DNA from: Streptomyces chryseus
GTDB taxonomy: Bacteria; Actinomycetota; Actinomycetes; Streptomycetales; Streptomycetaceae
DNA: 64,000 nucleotides
Direction: 5' to 3'
NCBI RefSeq assembly: GCF_014650755.1
Contig: NZ_BMVO01000004.1
Span: forward strand, 1 to 64,000
In this document: positions 1 through 8,573 of the stretch, piece by piece
Layout of the letters: each line of letters opens with the position of its first letter
Numbering within the stretch: the stretch's first letter is position 1
Made by a program: the position numbers and the translations under genes
The notes under the pieces: generated by a model
Told to the model about the DNA's origin: nothing
Database searches by the model: none
What the model saw: the letters and a program-made list of their open reading frames with translations, nothing else

Positions 1-140
1 CGAACCCGCACGGACTCATGGCGGCCCCGCCGGACGATCTGCTGGAGTCTTTGCCCCTTTTGATCAGTCAACCGCCGTGCTCGGACCGGCTCTGCCATCG
101 ATGGCCTCACTCTCAACAGCAATCACGTTGTCATCGAGAG
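1..140. other. unassigned left flank with a 12-bp inverted repeat
   Basis: I recognise no gene here. A perfect 12-bp inverted repeat is present: GGCCTCACTCTC at 103-114 and its complement at 136-147, with a 21-nt loop that contains a further CAAC/GTTG pairing. The right arm runs across the proposed left edge of the IS element at 141. It could be a transcription stop, an insertion target, or the end of another element. Confidence 0.3.
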
Positions 141-216
141 TGAGGCCGACAGACCCTGGCACCCCGAACATCGACCGGCGTGTCACCCGACCCGGCGAAC
201 GTTCGTGGCCAACGCA

Positions 217-1137
217 CTAGCTGGTCAGGGCGGGTTGACGTGGTTTCAGGTTCACTTGTTCGGTTGCTGCCTGGTTGGCGTAGTGCTTCTCCTCGTACTC
301 GATCGGGCTGAGGTAGCCGAGTCGTTTCTGGATGCGGCGGGGGTTGTAGAAGCCGTCGATGTACTCGAAGAGCGCGAGGTTCGCCTCGGCGCGGGTGGCG
401 AAGACGCGGCCGCGGATGCACTCGGTCTTGATGACCATCCACAGGTTCTCCGCGAGGGCGTTGTCGTACGAGTCGCCGACCGAGCCCATGGACGCCTGGA
501 TCCCGGCCCTGACCAGGCGTGTCGTGAGCTTCACGGACGTGTATTGACAGCCGTGGTCCGCATGATGAATGAGCTCACCGGGGGCGACTTCGCGGCTGGC
601 CAGGGCGTATTCCAGCGAGGTCAGGACCAGGTCGGCGTCCGCGCGGGCGGAGGTTTCCCAGGCGACCACCCGGCGGGAGAACGCGTCGCGGATCGCGGGC
701 AGCCACAGCGGGCCCTCGAGCGTCGTGACCATGGTCAGATCGGTGACCCACAGCCGGTTCGGCCCGTTCGCGGTGAAGTCGCGCTTGACCAGGTCAGGAG
801 CGAGGACGGCGTCCGGGTCGCGGCGGGTGAAGCCCTTGCCCTTGCGGGGGCTGATTCCGGCGAGGCCGGCCTGGCGCATGAGCCGTTCGACGCGCTTGCG
901 GCCGACGTGGACGCCTTCACGTTTGAGGACGGCGTGCACGCGGGGTGAGCCGTAGATTCCGCCGGACTCGTCGTGGACCTGACGGATCCTGCTGGTCAGC
1001 TCGGCGTCCTGGCGGTGCCGCTCGCACGGCTCGGTCTCGGCCTGGCGCCAGCGGTAGTAGGTGGAGGAGGGGATGGAAAGTTCCCGGAGTACAGGCTCGG
1101 CCCCCAGGTGCGGGTGCTCGTCGAGGAGCGCGGTCAC
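217..1137 (-). CDS. IS3-family transposase OrfB (DDE integrase core)
   Basis: This protein of 306 aa carries the catalytic integrase core of an IS3 element and acts on the element's ends. An HTH_21-type segment with the Y-G-S-P-R motif lies near residue 62. The DDE triad is readable as Asp133 (VTDLT), Asp194 (HHADHG) and Glu230 (ALAENLW), with the DD35E spacing typical of IS3. It starts at a GTG that overlaps the orfA stop (GTGA at 1134-1137). Its frame is -1 relative to orfA, so the active enzyme is probably an OrfAB fusion made by frameshifting at the T6C run in orfA. The ORF looks intact. Confidence 0.93.
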   Translation of the reverse strand: MTALLDEHPHLGAEPVLRELSIPSSTYYRWRQAETEPCERHRQDAELTSRIRQVHDESGGIYGSPRVHAVLKREGVHVGRKRVERLMRQAGLAGISPRKGKGFTRRDPDAVLAPDLVKRDFTANGPNRLWVTDLTMVTTLEGPLWLPAIRDAFSRRVVAWETSARADADLVLTSLEYALASREVAPGELIHHADHGCQYTSVKLTTRLVRAGIQASMGSVGDSYDNALAENLWMVIKTECIRGRVFATRAEANLALFEYIDGFYNPRRIQKRLGYLSPIEYEEKHYANQAATEQVNLKPRQPALTS

Positions 1138-1442
1138 CTGGGCCGGGTCGGGCCGAGCTGGGCCGCGAAAAAAGCCGAGGCAGTCCGCAGGACCTCGTTC
1201 GCCCGCTTGAGCTGGGCGTTCTCCTTGCGCAGGGCGGCGAGTTCCTCACGCTCGGCGGTGGTGAGCATGTCGTCGCGTTCGCCGGCGTCGGCCTCGGCCT
1301 GCCGGATCCAGTTGCGCAGGGCCTCGTGGTGCACGCCGAGTTCCTCGGCCATGCGGCGGATCACGGGCTTCGGCTCGGCGGTCCGGTACATCCTGACCGC
1401 ACGCTCACGCAACTCCAGCGGGTATTTTCTCGGTGCGGGCAT
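1134..1442 (-). CDS. IS3-family transposase OrfA (helix-turn-helix)
   Basis: OrfA has 102 aa. It contains an HTH_Tnp_1-type DNA-binding region (RERAVRMY ... GVHHEALRNWIRQAEAD) and a leucine-zipper-like helix around residues 70-95, as in other IS3 OrfA proteins. I chose the ATG at 1440-1442 because GAGAGGAG lies just upstream; an in-frame start further out has no such site. Near the 3' end the codons GCT TTT TTC form the heptamer T-TTT-TTC at 1167-1173. A -1 slip there leads into the orfB frame without a stop before the orfB start. Confidence 0.9.
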   Translation of the reverse strand: MPAPRKYPLELRERAVRMYRTAEPKPVIRRMAEELGVHHEALRNWIRQAEADAGERDDMLTTAEREELAALRKENAQLKRANEVLRTASAFFAAQLGPTRPR

Positions 1443-1480
1443 CGTCTGGGCTCCTCTCATGAGACCCATCTGGCCCTTTG

Positions 1481-2077
1481 TCACCCACCCCCGCATCTCG
1501 GGGGAACCTCAGAGTCGAGGGTTTCGAGGTTGATGATGTGGTCGAGCAGGAGCCGGTAGCGGCCTGCGAGGAGCTTTTCGGGCAGGTCGTCGACCTGGTT
1601 GAAGGCGAACCACCACAGGTGCGGTTGTCCGGGCTGGGGCATCATCCGCAAGTCGTTGAAGACCTCGCCGGGATGGCCGACCTCCCAGAAGGCGAGCTTG
1701 TTGGTGGCTTCGGGGTGGTTGGCGGCGAAGGCGTAGGCGACCATCGCGCCGATGTCCTCACCCGCGATGTTGACCTTCTCGTGCCGGAGGTGGCGGACGA
1801 GTTCGTAGACGTCGCGGGCCATCGTCTTCTTGTCGTAACCATCGGCGGGCTTGGCCGAGGCGCCCATGCCGCGGTAGTCGACGGCTATCACCTGGTAGTG
1901 CTCGGCGAGGGCGGGCATGACCTGGTGGAACTGCCACCACGTCTGAGGCCAGCCCGGCAGGAGCACCAAGGGCTCTCCCTGGCCGCCGGTCACGTAGTGC
2001 AGGCGGGTGCCGTTGACGTCGGCGTAGTGGTGCGCGAAGCCCTCGAGAGCTGGTTCGGTGATGGGGGTGGTGGTCAT
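1481..2077 (-). pseudogene. epoxide hydrolase-like alpha/beta hydrolase, 3' end cut by the IS element
   Basis: The 198-residue reading frame starts at ATG 2075-2077. It has the HG-containing lid/oxyanion sequence LLPGWPQTWWQF, a strand ending in VIAVDYRGMG, and GEDIGAMVAYAFA, where the nucleophile elbow uses Asp (G-E-D-I-G) as in epoxide hydrolases and haloalkane dehalogenases. Family members run to about 290-330 aa with the acid and catalytic His in the last third. Here homology ends at about LETLDS and the last ten residues come from the IS end. The catalytic His is lost, so the product should be inactive. There is no hydrolase remainder beyond the IS. Confidence 0.8.
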
Positions 2078-2382
2078 GTCTGTCTTTCGTTGTTCCCGGA
2101 CAGCAGGGCGGTCCAGGAGGGGAAGTGTGCCGGCCTGGCGGGGAACCGCAGCACGAGCCGGTCGAGGCTGGTTTGTTCGCCGTCGCCGTACAGCTTCTGT
2201 CGGCGGCCTGGGCGGGGGCCGCGTCATGAGAAGGACCTGTCGGCGGGGTGGCCGCGTCGCCCGGGTCGGCGGGTGGGTGCCCCCGGGGGCGGCAGCGGGG
2301 TGTGCCGCGGGGGGCTCCTGCCCCGGACCGGCCGGTCCGGGGCAGGAGTGGCGCTCGGGGCTGGGGGGTGTGGAGTGTGGGG

Positions 2383-2532
2383 TTACTGCGGCATCAGGCC
2401 GGCGACGATGGGCAGGATCTTCTGCCCGTCGGGGCCGGTCCAGGACTCGGCGAGTTCGGCCAGGAGCTGGTTGATGGAGGTGATGGTGGCGCCGCCGTTC
2501 TCCATGCGGCGCAGGGCGACCTGGTCGGCCCG
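2383..2532 (-). pseudogene. C-terminal stump of a hydrolase, probably isochorismatase-type
   Basis: In one minus-strand frame the last 45-50 codons before TAA (2383-2385) read like a natural protein end: RMENGGATITSINQLLAELA, then SWTGPDGQKILPIVAGLMPQ. I take it as the tail of an isochorismatase-fold cysteine hydrolase, but the match is short and from memory. The frame closes immediately upstream with TGA, exactly where the sequence changes into a permease start. It is therefore a remnant left by a deletion or recombination event. Confidence 0.4.
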
Positions 2533-2716
2533 TCAGGCACATCACCTTCCACCACGCGTGCGGCTCGGCGTGCCCCTCACCCGCGGCCGGCCCCACCGGC
2601 TGCACCCGGTGCCGCAGCATCCACCGCGCCAGCCCACCAGACGGCTGAGCCCGCAGAGAAGAACTGTCCACCACCTCCGGCATCCCCGCCTGATCCGCTT
2701 CGCTCATATCCGCCAT
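2530..2716 (-). pseudogene. N-terminal stump of an APC-family amino acid permease
   Basis: The ATG-initiated frame at 2716 encodes about 62 residues that look like the cytoplasmic N-terminus of a Streptomyces APC permease, ending in HAWWKVMCLTG. That motif normally leads straight into the first membrane helix (VDYFSTL...). Here it instead runs into the hydrolase stump at about 2530. All membrane segments are missing. The junction joins the start of one gene to the end of another, which is a deletion scar. Confidence 0.5.
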
Positions 2717-3026
2717 CAGCCCTTCCGACTCTTTTCAGCGCACGCGCACAACGGCTACGAGATAGGGACTCGCGACGATCATCGAGTATGGGCCTGCCGC
2801 CGACCCGGCCCCGCACCGCACAGGCCCGCTCCAGTACCCGCCCTGCCTCTGTGGCGGGCACTGCCCGCCATCCCGGCCACCGGTAACCGCACCTCAAGAA
2901 CCCACGTCCAGCGGCGCAGCGCATCAGCGGAGAGCCCTGCAGCCGTCACCGTCCGCGTCGATCTGATGCAAGGTTCGTTCGATGACCGGCCGGACGGGTG
3001 AAGTGCTCCTGGGCCGCTGGGACCGC
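2717..3026. other. intergenic, nothing recognised
   Basis: About 310 bp without a convincing gene on either strand. Open frames here lack homology that I recognise and lack ribosome binding sites. Confidence 0.4.
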
Positions 3027-4541
3027 TCAGCCGGCGGCGAGGCCGACTTTGGTGTAGTAGCGCTCCAGGTGTGCCGGGTTCTGTGTAGCCAGGCCGATGT
3101 GACCGTCGGGGCGGATCAGGAACAGGCCCGTGCCGAGGGCCTGCGCCAGGGTGCCGCCGGTCACCTGCAGGGTGCGGACAGCCGGCGGTACGGGGGGCGG
3201 TGCGCTGTCCACTGCGAGCAGGGTGAAGTGGGGGCCTGCGAGCAGTTCGAAGAGCTGTCGTGGGGTGTCATGGGCGGCTGCGTCTGCCGGGGTGAAGGTG
3301 AGGTCGGGGGCGCGGTCACCAGCTTGGAGGACCGTGTGTGTGAGCTGTTCGCGGGCTTCGGTGCTCAGGGGACTGTCGCGGTAGTGGACCGGCAGGAGGG
3401 TGAGGCGCCCTCGGTGGCGGGCGCGCACGCGGCTTCCCTCGGGTTTGCGGCCGAGGCGGTAGAGCTGGGCGCTGATGTCAAGGACGTCGTGGGCGGCAGG
3501 GCGGCGTTCGGCGTCATAGCTGTCCAGCAACGTGTCGGGAGCGTGGTCGTGCAGGACTTGGCCTAGTTTCCAGCCCAGGTTGTAGGCGTCGTGGACGCCG
3601 ATGTTCAGGCCTTGGCCGCCGCCGGGCGGGTGGACGTGCGCGGCGTCGCCCGCGATGAAGACCCGTTTGTCGCGGAAGCGTTCGGCCAGTGCTGTGCGGG
3701 GCTTGTAGGAGGAGGTCCACTGGACGTCGGTGACGGCCGTTGCGGGCAGGTGGGTGCGGGTGGCGATCAGTTCCCGGACCCGTTGCGGGCAGGGGTCGCC
3801 TTCCTCGTCGCCGACCGGGGTGGTGAGCTGGAACTGGTCGGTTCCGGGCAGCGGGCAAAGCAGTAGTTCACCGCCCGGCCCGTCTGGCCACGTGTGCCAG
3901 TGGTCGTGGTCCAGGCCGTCGACGCGGACGTCCGCGACCACCGCGGCGTGCAGTGCGCCGCCCTCGGTCTTCATCTTGATGCCCAGCGCCTCGCGGACGG
4001 TGCTGCGTCCGCCGTCGGCGCCGACCAGGTAGGGCATGTTCAGGGTGCGGCGGCTGCCATCGGTCTGTGTCAGCTCGGCCTGCACCAGTTGGTCGGTTTG
4101 ATGCAGGGCCGTCAGCCGGGTGCCGTACTCCACCGCCCCGCCCAATGCCAGGAGCCGGTCCTGCAGGATCTGCTGCGTCCGCCATTGCGGCACCAGCCAC
4201 TGCACCGGATACCGCGTCACGGGCGCCTGCGGATCGCGTTCCACCAACCGCCATTCGCCGTCTCGGCGGCCGTTGCGCCAGGTCTGCATGGGCGGAAGGG
4301 GCCTACCGGCCTCCCGCAGCGCGTCCATGACACCGATGTCGTCCAGGACCTCCTGGGTGCGCGGCTGCAGGCTCAGACCGCGTGAACCGCTGAACGGCCG
4401 GTCGGCCGCCTCGACGACGAGGGTGCATACGCCACGCCGGACAAGGTCGACCGCGAGGGCGAGGCCGGTCGGGCCGGCACCAACAATGAGAACGTCAACG
4501 GCGTCCCTTGACTCAGCTTGGGGAGAGGGGTGGGCGGGCAT
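3027..4541 (-). CDS. FAD-dependent aromatic monooxygenase (group A, PheA/TfdB type)
   Basis: The protein has 504 aa. An N-terminal Rossmann FAD-binding motif GAGPTG lies at residues 21-26. The mid-protein sequence YLVGADGGRS is the DG motif. GDAAHVHPPGGGQGLNIGVHDAYNLGWKL near residue 300 is the second FAD-binding signature, shown here as a motif description. A thioredoxin-like C-terminal domain follows, as in the PheA/TfdB/RdmE family of NAD(P)H-dependent hydroxylases. These enzymes hydroxylate phenols, polyketides or drugs; the substrate cannot be read from sequence. It is a distant paralogue of Rox in this window but lacks the rifamycin-associated element upstream. It stands alone, flanked by decayed DNA. 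ATG at 4541 is preceded by GCGGTGAG. Confidence 0.88.
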   Translation of the reverse strand: MPAHPSPQAESRDAVDVLIVGAGPTGLALAVDLVRRGVCTLVVEAADRPFSGSRGLSLQPRTQEVLDDIGVMDALREAGRPLPPMQTWRNGRRDGEWRLVERDPQAPVTRYPVQWLVPQWRTQQILQDRLLALGGAVEYGTRLTALHQTDQLVQAELTQTDGSRRTLNMPYLVGADGGRSTVREALGIKMKTEGGALHAAVVADVRVDGLDHDHWHTWPDGPGGELLLCPLPGTDQFQLTTPVGDEEGDPCPQRVRELIATRTHLPATAVTDVQWTSSYKPRTALAERFRDKRVFIAGDAAHVHPPGGGQGLNIGVHDAYNLGWKLGQVLHDHAPDTLLDSYDAERRPAAHDVLDISAQLYRLGRKPEGSRVRARHRGRLTLLPVHYRDSPLSTEAREQLTHTVLQAGDRAPDLTFTPADAAAHDTPRQLFELLAGPHFTLLAVDSAPPPVPPAVRTLQVTGGTLAQALGTGLFLIRPDGHIGLATQNPAHLERYYTKVGLAAG

Positions 4542-5146
4542 TACTCACCGCTTTCTGCCGTAGGCCACGGCCTGGAAGGAGTGCGGTTTCTTTGCGCACG
4601 TCAGCACGCAATGCGTTACGGGTCGGACCTTCCCGTTGATGGGGTGGCTTTGTCAGTCGGCAACCCGCGTGCACCCGCATGGCCGGACGACCCGCCCGGC
4701 ACCCGGACGGTGCCCACCGCGCCGCCCCTGCCACTTCTACTCCAGCGACGGGCTGAAGTTCGATCCAATGTTGATCCATCCCGTGGACCAGGGCCCCATC
4801 ACAAGGACGACCAGCCCCAGAGGCACCAGGAACTCGACGACAACCGCTGACGCGCACAACACCCGACGCTGCCGCACTCCCCCGGCCAGGCCCTTCAGCC
4901 GGCGTTTCCGCTGGTAGCGACGGTTCTGGCACGGAGCTGCGAGCGGGCTCCGTCATGGCCGTTGGGCCGCCGACGATCTGCCCCGGCGCCGTAGGAAAGG
5001 CGGCGGCCGCACGCTGCAGCGGCGGATAGACGCGGTGGTGGAGCTCTCGAGGAGCCTACGCCTCCAGCGCGGAGGGCGGGCAGGCCGTCGCGCTGCTCGA
5101 CCAACGCGACATCGTCACGTTCTGTGACCGAATCGTCTGCAGGACA
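4542..5146. other. intergenic region with no recognised gene
   Basis: This 605-bp stretch lies between the FAD monooxygenase start and the IS630 remnant. I see no family signature in any frame. It probably holds the monooxygenase promoter at its left end and degraded mobile DNA at its right end. Confidence 0.4.
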
Positions 5147-5560
5147 GGAACGGACAGCCAAGCGCACCCGAGCGCCTCTACATCGCGCGGCTGGAGGGCC
5201 TGGCGGACGAGCGACGGGTGGGGCGGCCTCCGTCCATCCTGCTCGACCAGGTCGAGGACGTCATCGTGGCGATGTTGGATTCCATTCCGGGAAAGGACAC
5301 GCACTGGTCACGGGCGTCGGTGGCGGCCCGCCCCGGGCGGTCGAAGTCGACGATCGGGCGGATCTGGAAGAGGTCCGACCTCAAGCCGCACCTGTAGGGA
5401 CGCCTTCACGCTCTCCACCGACCCGCAGTTCGTCGCGAAGGTTCTCGACGTCGTCGGGCTGTACCACCACCCGCCGGAGAAAGCGGTGGTGCTACGCGTC
5501 GACGAGAAGGCGCAGATCCAGGCGCTGGACCGGTCGCTGTGTCGGTCGACTCCAGAATCA
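5147..5560 (+). pseudogene. IS630-family transposase remnant, frameshifted
   Basis: The first frame reads [20 protein letters not shown], then [20 protein letters not shown] and [11 protein letters not shown] before a TAG at 5395-5397. It resumes in another frame with [20 protein letters not shown] and [17 protein letters not shown]. These are the homeodomain-like region and the first catalytic Asp segment (VDEK-x-QIQALDR) of IS630 transposases. The rest of the catalytic domain is absent after about 5560. A small indel near 5390-5400 separates the frames. No clear ends or target TA duplication remain. Confidence 0.75.
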
Positions 5561-5697
5561 TCCGGGCCCGCCAGCACGCGGCCGGCGCCCAAGAAGGGGG
5601 CACCGCAGCCCGGTGCTCGGACGGTCCTGCGGCGGACTGACGATCAAGATCACCTCACCTGCGACGGCTGTCTCTCGGCGGGGCGTAGGACGCCTGA

Positions 5698-6192
5698 TCA
5701 GTGTGCGGCTTCCAGAGCGGCGCGCCACACCGGGCTGTCCACGTAGTGGTTGTCGAAGTGCTCGGAGGACTCCGCGATCTCCTGCGGGCTCGCCTCCCCG
5801 CGCATCACCCGCCCGAGGAGCCGCAGGTAGTCAAAGCGCGGCATGCCGGGCGTGAAGACGAACAGCACGTCGGCCTCGGCGCCGGGAGCCGCCGCGAACG
5901 CGTGCGGCGTGTGCGGCGGCACGACGAGCAGGTCGCCCGCGTCGAGGGTCTTCACCTCGTTGTCGACCAGTACCCGCAAGGAGCCGCTGATGACGAAGAA
6001 GAGCTCGGAGGCACGGGTGTGGAAGTGGGCCGGGGCGCCCACCGCGCCGTTGGCGAACTGTGAGCGGTAGCTGGTGAGCGGGCTGCCGTCCGTGCCGCAG
6101 TCGGCCAGCAGCGTCATGACGCTGCTCGGGTCGCTGGTGGTCTCGGCGGACGCGGCGCGGGTCAGAACCGGCTTCAGTGCGGCGGTGTTCAT
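5698..6192 (-). CDS. cupin-domain protein
   Basis: This 164-aa protein contains one cupin_2 beta-barrel. The metal-binding motif is visible as [15 protein letters not shown] near residues 60-75, followed by [14 protein letters not shown] near residue 95. These supply the usual His/Glu ligands. The C-terminal 40 residues are helical. Such small cupins act as dioxygenases, isomerases or ligand-binding proteins, and the role here is unknown. ATG at 6190-6192 has AGGGAG nine bases upstream. It is transcribed divergently from the membrane protein at 6437. Confidence 0.85.
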   Translation of the reverse strand: MNTAALKPVLTRAASAETTSDPSSVMTLLADCGTDGSPLTSYRSQFANGAVGAPAHFHTRASELFFVISGSLRVLVDNEVKTLDAGDLLVVPPHTPHAFAAAPGAEADVLFVFTPGMPRFDYLRLLGRVMRGEASPQEIAESSEHFDNHYVDSPVWRAALEAAH

Positions 6193-6436
6193 GGTTCGTA
6201 CTCCCTGCTGAGCTGTGACGACGGGCGTTTCCCGCGCTCTCTTGACTACGACTCTAGGCGGCCAAGAGACCGGCCACGGGGTGCATTTCGATGCGGGGAT
6301 CATGGGTCAATCTGGCGGGGGGCGGGCGGCGATCGAGCCGTCGGCGGCGACGAGGCACGCATTCGCGGCCGACCGCTGGGCACAAGGGGCAGGTACGACG
6401 ACCCACAGCCCGGAAAGCAGAGATGAGAGTGATCAC

Positions 6437-6850
6437 GTGTCCTTCTCCAACCACCCCCAGGCCCCTGACGGTTACGCGCAGACCCACCACGACGCGGGGG
6501 TGAAGCGGAGCAACGGCCCGGCGGTCACCGCACTCGTCCTGGGTGTCGCGGCGCTCCTGCTCTTCTGGACCGTCTTCGGCGGCATCGTGCTGGGCCTGCT
6601 GGCTGTCGTCTTCGGCATCGTCGGCGCACGCAAGGCACGTGGGGGACGCGCGCCCCACGGCAAGATGTCGATCATCGGTGCGGTGCTCGGCGCGCTGGGT
6701 CTGATCGCCTCCGCGGTGATCATCGCGATCGGTGCGTCGATCCTCAACTCCGACGAGTTCAAGAACTTCGACGACTGCGTCCAGCACGCCGACACACAGA
6801 GCGAACGCGACGCCTGCGCGAAGGACTTCGACCGGGACGTGAACAACTGA
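6437..6850 (+). CDS. DUF4190-type small membrane protein
   Basis: The predicted protein has 137 aa. After a hydrophilic N-terminus of about 30 residues come two hydrophobic helices (ALVLGVAALLLFWTVFGGIV and IIGAVLGALGLIASAVIIAI) separated by a basic loop, GARKARGGRAPHG. This is the layout of DUF4190 proteins. A short polar C-terminal tail with two Cys follows. GTG at 6437 is the first good in-frame start after a purine-rich stretch (GAGAG); frames opening further upstream are not supported. Function is unknown; neighbours give no operon context. Confidence 0.75.
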   Translation: MSFSNHPQAPDGYAQTHHDAGVKRSNGPAVTALVLGVAALLLFWTVFGGIVLGLLAVVFGIVGARKARGGRAPHGKMSIIGAVLGALGLIASAVIIAIGASILNSDEFKNFDDCVQHADTQSERDACAKDFDRDVNN

Positions 6851-7197
6851 CGCACACGCGCCCGCGCGTGGTGGCTCGGCGGCGCTCCGGACGGTGGAGC
6901 GGGCGTACGACCGCCGACGCCCGAGCTTTCGTCGCCCGCCGATCCGCTGTGAGATCCGCGGGCGACAGGCTTGCCCCGGGCCGGGTCCTCCACGGCCCGG
7001 CTTTCGTGCGGGGCACCGGACCGCACCGGCCGGCTACGTTCCGTAGCGCTTGTGCACCTCAGCGGTGGCCGTACGCGCCAGGTGCCGGACGGGCACAATG
7101 GGACGCATGACGTCCGGTGTGCCGGAACCGTCGTACCGGCCGCCGATCGGGGCACACATGGGCCATGACCTTTGGTGCGAACGGGCGTGGTGACGCG
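6851..7197. other. intergenic, terminator plus ppk2 upstream region
   Basis: 347 bp. It holds the terminator hairpin at 6976-7000 and the untranslated region before ppk2. No gene seen. Confidence 0.5.
6976..7004 (+). terminator. stem-loop terminator
   Basis: CCGGGCCG at 6976-6983 pairs with CGGCCCGG at 6993-7000 around a 9-nt loop, followed by CTTT. It lies 125 bp after the membrane protein stop. Confidence 0.55.
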
Positions 7198-8169
7198 ATG
7201 AACCAGGAATCAGGCAGCGGGAACGGGGCCGACGGGCTGCTGGACGGCCTGACCGTGGACGAGACCAGGCCGGAACAACCGGTCCTGCTGGACGCCACCG
7301 GGCAGTCGATCAAGACGTGGCGGGAGAACTATCCGTACGACCGGAAAGTCGGCCGGCGGGACTACGAGCGCCGCAAGCGGGTGCTCCAGATCGAGATGCT
7401 GAAGCTGCAACGGTGGGTCAGGGAGACCGGTCAGCGGCTGATCGTCATCTGCGAGGGCCGGGACGCCGCGGGCAAGGGCGGCACGATCCAGCGCTTCACG
7501 GAGCGGCTCAACCCCCGAGGCGCCCGCGTGGTGGCCCTGGAGAAGCCGACCGAGCGGGAGGCGTCGCAGTGGTACTTCCAGCGGTACGCCGCGCATCTGC
7601 CCTCGGCGGGCGAGATCGTCTTCTTCGACCGCTCCTGGTACAACCGGGCCGGTGTGGAGCGCGTCATGGGCTTTTGCACACGTGAGGAGTACGAGCGGTT
7701 CCTCGGGCAGTGCCCGGCCTTCGAGCGAATGCTGGTCGACGACGGGATCCTGCTGGTGAAGTTCTGGTTCTCGGTGTCCCGGGCGGAGCAGCGCACCCGG
7801 TTCGCCATCCGGCAGGTCGACCCCGTACGGCAGTGGAAGCTCTCGCCGACCGACGTGGCCTCGCTGGACCGGTGGGACGACTACACCGCCGCCAAGATAG
7901 ACATGTTCCGGGCGACCGACACCGCGTACGCGCCGTGGACGGTGGTGAAGAGCAACGACAAGCGGCGCGGCCGGCTGGAGGCCATGCGGAGCCTCCTGTC
8001 GCGCATCGAGTACGCCAGCAAGGATGCCGAGGCGGTGGGGAAAGCCGATCCGCTGATCGTCGGCGCCGCCGACACCCTGCTGGAGCCCGGCGAGGAGCCC
8101 ACCAGCCTCTCCCCCACGCCCCTGGTCCCCCACAGCACCGGTCCGGGGGCGCATCCCCCCGCCTCCTGA
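7198..8169 (+). CDS. ppk2: polyphosphate kinase 2
   Basis: PPK2 enzymes transfer phosphate between polyphosphate and nucleotides (class I members mostly make ATP or GTP from NDP). The 323-aa protein has a Walker A segment GRDAAGKGG at residues 87-95, and the Walker B/lid signature FFDRSWYNRAGVE starting at residue 142 with Asp144. Further conserved blocks are VKFWFSVSRAEQ and the lid RQVDPVRQWKLSPTD. A low-complexity tail of about 30 residues ends the protein. Residue count matches single-domain PPK2. ATG at 7198 fits the conserved N-terminus best; ATG at 7165 is an in-frame alternative. It stands alone. Confidence 0.93.
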   Translation: MNQESGSGNGADGLLDGLTVDETRPEQPVLLDATGQSIKTWRENYPYDRKVGRRDYERRKRVLQIEMLKLQRWVRETGQRLIVICEGRDAAGKGGTIQRFTERLNPRGARVVALEKPTEREASQWYFQRYAAHLPSAGEIVFFDRSWYNRAGVERVMGFCTREEYERFLGQCPAFERMLVDDGILLVKFWFSVSRAEQRTRFAIRQVDPVRQWKLSPTDVASLDRWDDYTAAKIDMFRATDTAYAPWTVVKSNDKRRGRLEAMRSLLSRIEYASKDAEAVGKADPLIVGAADTLLEPGEEPTSLSPTPLVPHSTGPGAHPPAS

Positions 8170-8450
8170 GCCGCCCGTGGCCGCGGCGGGCACAAGCCCG
8201 GGTCGGGGCGCTGGAGCTGCCGCAGGTGGTCACGCAGGGTGCGGGCGACGTGCGCCATGAGGGCGTCCGCACCGGGCTGCGTACGGGCCGCGACGCGTGA
8301 CGCCGTGAGGACGGCGACAGCGAAACCTCCGACGGTGAAGCCGCCGTACTCGCTGACGCTGACGAACGCGCGACACGCTCCCACCAGATCCACGGCCCGC
8401 ACGCTGTGCCAGTTCGGCATGGAACGGCGCCGGAGCGTATTGGACCGCAT
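8170..8450 (-). CDS. hypothetical ORF with coding-like base pattern, end unclear
   Basis: Between ppk2 and the beta-lactamase the minus strand has a frame starting [20 protein letters not shown] with strong third-position G/C bias: nearly every codon from 8420 down to about 8200 ends in G or C. A hydrophobic Gly-rich stretch ([19 protein letters not shown]) follows. ATG at 8420 or 8450 could start it; neither has a clear ribosome binding site. The frame does not stop before running antisense into ppk2 (it closes at 7881), so the 3' end is probably lost or frameshifted. I do not recognise the family. Confidence 0.3.
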
Positions 8451-8573
8451 GGCGCCCGAGGGCGAAGGTGGACGGGTTCCGGCAATCAGGACCACGCACC
8501 CGGACGGCGCCGTGTCGCTCGCTCCGTCCCGCCACGCACCCCGCCCGCGGGGCGCCCCTCGGAGGTTTGGACC

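Larger units (their letters stand above)
141..1511 (-). mobile_element. IS3-family insertion sequence, about 1.37 kb
   Basis: The element carries the two-ORF arrangement of the IS3 family, both on the minus strand. The proposed ends are TGAGG at 141 and CCTCA ending at 1511. They give TG...CA termini, and GAG on both sides (138-140 and 1512-1514) could be a 3-bp target duplication. The right end is supported independently, because homology of the interrupted epoxide hydrolase stops there. The left end is weaker: beyond the five terminal bases the two ends are not clearly alike, and joining the flanks without the element does not restore the hydrolase frame. The left flank may therefore have been rearranged after insertion. 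Confidence 0.6.
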
